From positions 1-64,000 of the forward strand of contig JAYSTS010000293.1 in NCBI GenBank assembly GCA_043719475.1: a stretch of DNA of 64,000 nucleotides, in the 5' to 3' direction. The position numbers and the translations under genes were made by a program. The notes below the pieces were generated by a model. It saw only the letters and a list, made by a program, of their open reading frames with translations. It had not been told where the DNA came from and did no database searches. The DNA is from SYFY01 sp043719475. Lineage in GTDB: Bacteria > Pseudomonadota > Gammaproteobacteria > Pseudomonadales > Azotimanducaceae. This document shows positions 61,801-64,000 of this stretch, one piece after another (the stretch's first letter is position 1; each line of letters begins with the position of its first letter).

Positions 61801-62259
61801 ATGAAGCCGAGATGGTCCTTACTTGTTGGAGCAGCGGTAATGGCGGGTGTCGGGGTTTTTCTGTTCAGTTTCATGACAAGCGATCAGGGACATCGCATCC
61901 GTTCCGGAGACTCGCCGAAAGAAGCCATACATCCAGAGGAGCCGATACAGCATTCGCACCCACCGGTGAGAGAAGAAATGTCGATCGTTCCTGGCATCAC
62001 AGACCATCCGCAGAGTGATGCTGGTGACGGCGGAACAACTGCAGACGCAACCGGCTTGTTCGTCGAGAACAGGACGCCGTTCAATGTTGGCGCGACGTCG
62101 ATCCACCCGGATGATGCTGATCCGGATGAAGCCGATTCGGAAGTTGTACACGACGTTGGCGGTCGTCTCGAAAACCCACTGCAAGAGGTGCAGGTACACA
62201 GTGGAGAACCGGTGCGCGATATCGGCCCGCACGTGGACCCGATGAATACTTCCGAATAG
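61801..62259 (+). CDS. Membrane-anchored acidic hypothetical protein
   Basis: A 152-residue protein with one N-terminal helix (LLVGAAVMAGVGVFLFSFM) and an acidic, Pro/Asp/Glu-rich, low-complexity periplasmic or external remainder (HPDDADPDEADSEVVHDVGG). No family recognised. ATG 61801 follows GGAGCAGAGG, a good ribosome-binding site. It lies alone between the glycosyltransferase fragment and the secreted gene at 62408. Confidence 0.6.
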   Translation: MKPRWSLLVGAAVMAGVGVFLFSFMTSDQGHRIRSGDSPKEAIHPEEPIQHSHPPVREEMSIVPGITDHPQSDAGDGGTTADATGLFVENRTPFNVGATSIHPDDADPDEADSEVVHDVGGRLENPLQEVQVHSGEPVRDIGPHVDPMNTSE

Positions 62260-62407
62260 ATCGATTCCGGAGCCTGAAACAAGCCCGCTCTCCGAAGTTA
62301 TTGCGAAATATCCAATTACATCCACACGGTTGCCGGTTCGACTCTGTTGTGGTCTGCTGACCCAAAACGGGGTAGTGATGACAGGACGTCACAAGGAGAA
62401 GTCAATC

Positions 62408-62770
62408 ATGTCTAGCACTCTGCGCCGGGTTTTGTGCGCCTTGGCTATTTACCTGCCGATAATGTCGACAACCGCATTGGCGGATCGTGCAACGATCGTA
62501 GCGAATCCGGTACGCATACTTGTTTCAGAAAATACGTTTGGTGGCTGTATGGTGCAGCTCAGCGTTGATCCACAATCGATGCTGCCTAACTGCGGCTCGG
62601 CGTGGGTGACGATGAGCTGCGATGGAACTTTCATGCCGAAGGATGTTTCCGACCGGTTGCTCGAACAGGCACAAATGGCGTTCGCGCTTGACAAGGGACT
62701 CTCGGTCTACATAGACGACTCCCGACGACACAATGGATATTGCCTCGCCTATCGCGTCGACATCTGGTAG
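62408..62770 (+). CDS. Small secreted hypothetical protein
   Basis: A 120-residue exported protein starting MSSTLRRVLCALAIYLPI, signal peptide with cleavage after TTALA. The mature part of about 95 residues contains four cysteines (GGCMVQ, NCGSAW, SCDGTF and the late YCLAYRV), enough for two disulfides. AAGGAGA lies 8 bases before ATG 62408, which fixes the start over the longer frame. It is 25 bp upstream of the subtilase. No family recognised. Confidence 0.65.
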   Translation: MSSTLRRVLCALAIYLPIMSTTALADRATIVANPVRILVSENTFGGCMVQLSVDPQSMLPNCGSAWVTMSCDGTFMPKDVSDRLLEQAQMAFALDKGLSVYIDDSRRHNGYCLAYRVDIW

Positions 62771-62795
62771 CGACGGCTGAGTGGATTCGCCAACC

Positions 62796-64000
62796 GTGCG
62801 ACAACTTCGACGGATTCTTCTGACCGGATTTTTGTGCCTGCTGGCACTTCTAGCTGGCAGCGTAGTTTACCTGCGAACATATTCAGTTCCCTTGGCAGCG
62901 GTACCACGACCCTTGATTTCCGCCGTGCAGTGGGCAGGAGGGGCGATCACGTTGCCCATCCGGAAAGATCTGGACACCACCAGGCGGGTGGGGCGGGTCA
63001 AGCCACCCTTTGTAGAAGGCCAATTGCTGGTTCAGCTGCAGTCTGGCACCACCGCTGTTCAGCGAGATCAGCTGATCGCCCTTCTCGGCGGCAAGCTCCT
63101 TGAGACATTTCAGGATCGTGACGGTCTTTTCCTCATAGAGCTTGGACGTGGCCTGTCAGTCACAGAAGGTGTCCGCCTCTTGAAGGCGTCTGCCGGGGTT
63201 GAACACACCGGCCCCAATCATCTCTACTACCTCGACGCACTGCCGAACGACATGTTCTTCCGCGATCAATGGGGCCTGCACACGGGCAGCTCGACAGACC
63301 CCAAAGACCCCGACCTGGATGCAGTGGAGGTATGGGACACTTACACCGGTAGTGACACTGCAGTGATCGGTGTGGTTGACAGCGGGGTCGACTACCGCCA
63401 CATCGACCTGGCCGGAAACATGTGGGTGAACAGTCAGGAAATTTCCGGCAACGCACTGGATGACGATCGCAATGGTTATGTCGATGATGTTCACGGCATT
63501 GATGCGATCGACCGGACCGGTGATCCATTAGACGACGAAGGACACGGCACCCATGTGGCGGGAACAATTGGCGCGGTAGGCAACAATGGCCTAGGTGTGT
63601 CTGGTGTGGCGTGGACAACCCGTATCGCCGCGTGCAGGTTCCTGGACCGCAGCGGTGCGGGAACGGAAGCGGATGCAATCCGTTGTTTTGACTACTTCTC
63701 GGCGCTCAAGGCGCGTGGCGTCAACGTGGTCGCCATCAACGCGTCGTGGGGGAGTGAACGCAATTCAGTGCCGCTGAGTGATGCCATCGACCGTCTTCGA
63801 CAGCGAGGCGTCGTGGTCGTGGCCGCCGCCGGGAACGACGGCGTGAATACCGACCAGCGTCCCCACTATCCTTCCGCATACCCCCTCTCCAACATTGTCT
63901 CCGTGGGCTCCATTGGCCGCGGTGGCCAGTTGTCCTCGTTCTCGAATACCGGCGCGCTGTCAGTCGATCTGTTCGCCCCGGGCGAGGAGATCCTGAGCAC
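62796..64000 (+). CDS. Subtilisin-family (S8) serine protease, 3' end outside window
   Basis: N-terminal signal or anchor (ILLTGFLCLLALLAGSVVYL), a propeptide of about 110 residues, then the catalytic domain with Asp in TAVIGVVDSGVDYRHIDLAG, His in GHGTHVAGTIGAVGNN, and oxyanion Asn region VVVVAAAGNDG. A calcium-type loop DDDRNGYVDDV is present. The Ser motif GTSMA would come after the window edge. GTG 62796 is used; GTG 62781 is also in frame. Likely a secreted or periplasmic protease. Confidence 0.9.
   Translation, partial: MRQLRRILLTGFLCLLALLAGSVVYLRTYSVPLAAVPRPLISAVQWAGGAITLPIRKDLDTTRRVGRVKPPFVEGQLLVQLQSGTTAVQRDQLIALLGGKLLETFQDRDGLFLIELGRGLSVTEGVRLLKASAGVEHTGPNHLYYLDALPNDMFFRDQWGLHTGSSTDPKDPDLDAVEVWDTYTGSDTAVIGVVDSGVDYRHIDLAGNMWVNSQEISGNALDDDRNGYVDDVHGIDAIDRTGDPLDDEGHGTHVAGTIGAVGNNGLGVSGVAWTTRIAACRFLDRSGAGTEADAIRCFDYFSALKARGVNVVAINASWGSERNSVPLSDAIDRLRQRGVVVVAAAGNDGVNTDQRPHYPSAYPLSNIVSVGSIGRGGQLSSFSNTGALSVDLFAPGEEILS

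Noticed and set aside
62834..63103. 89-aa ORF within the subtilase N-terminus
   Set aside because: Out-of-frame shadow of the GTG-initiated subtilase, whose propeptide and catalytic domain form one continuous frame.

Overview
The window reads as chromosomal DNA of a free-living gammaproteobacterium. The evidence is a typical proteobacterial set (tatC, xthA, typA, glnA, ntrB/ntrC, secB, trmL, gpmI-envC-ctp, hisB/hisA, mutY-yggX, panB/panC), an LPS O-antigen type locus, moderately GC-rich codon use and frequent GTG/TTG starts. It is not an enteric: glnA is separated from ntrBC, hisH and hisF are absent beside hisB/hisA, and an Anbu proteasome-like gene is present. I cannot name the genus from sequence alone.

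Layout. 1-12.8 kb: TatC (5' truncated), exonuclease III, Dtd and TypA, a PP-loop sulfur-transfer protein with a TusA partner, then a nitrogen-control block. glnA and ntrBC each have a sigma-54-like promoter with an NtrC-like box upstream, and the glnA leader carries four 11-bp tandem repeats. TrmL, SecB/rhodanese and a GST-like protein follow. 12.8-26.4 kb: GpmI, EnvC-like and Ctp-like peptidases, Rieske and VOC proteins, YibQ-type deacetylase, HisA/HisB, MutY, YggX, a beta-helix lipoprotein, PanB/PanC and an EamA exporter. 26.4-33 kb: a transglutaminase/DUF2126 protein with Anbu, then a scar of decayed mobile DNA (VapC toxin relic, IS91-type transposase relic), an unnamed conserved protein and tRNA-Phe(GAA). 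33-38.7 kb: acyl-CoA dehydrogenase, SLC13-type permease, prohibitin-like, RidA and PlsC-like proteins.

39.2-61.1 kb is a surface-polysaccharide locus. It opens with a complete WbpA-B-D-E-I set, the enzymes that convert UDP-GlcNAc to UDP-ManNAc3NAcA, followed by a Wzx flippase, an N-acetyl sugar amidotransferase (WbpG/PseA type), two GT4 glycosyltransferases and a sugar-nucleotide reductase. A reverse-strand block follows: a GT2 enzyme, and an operon that looks like a Gram-negative relative of the Dlt (D-alanylation) machinery. That operon encodes an adenylating ligase, MBOAT acyltransferase, acyl carrier protein, membrane-anchored SGNH protein and a 42-residue DltX-like microprotein, preceded by a two-domain flavodoxin-like protein. 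A second N-acetyl sugar amidotransferase and an asparagine-synthase-type amidotransferase close the locus. Together these suggest a surface glycan rich in di-N-acetylated and amidated uronic acids, probably also acylated from a carrier-protein thioester. The Dlt-like operon with its microprotein and flavoprotein, inserted between two amidotransferase paralogues, is the most interesting system here.

61.1-64 kb holds a glycosyltransferase fragment, two small exported or membrane-anchored proteins and the start of a subtilisin-family protease that runs off the end.
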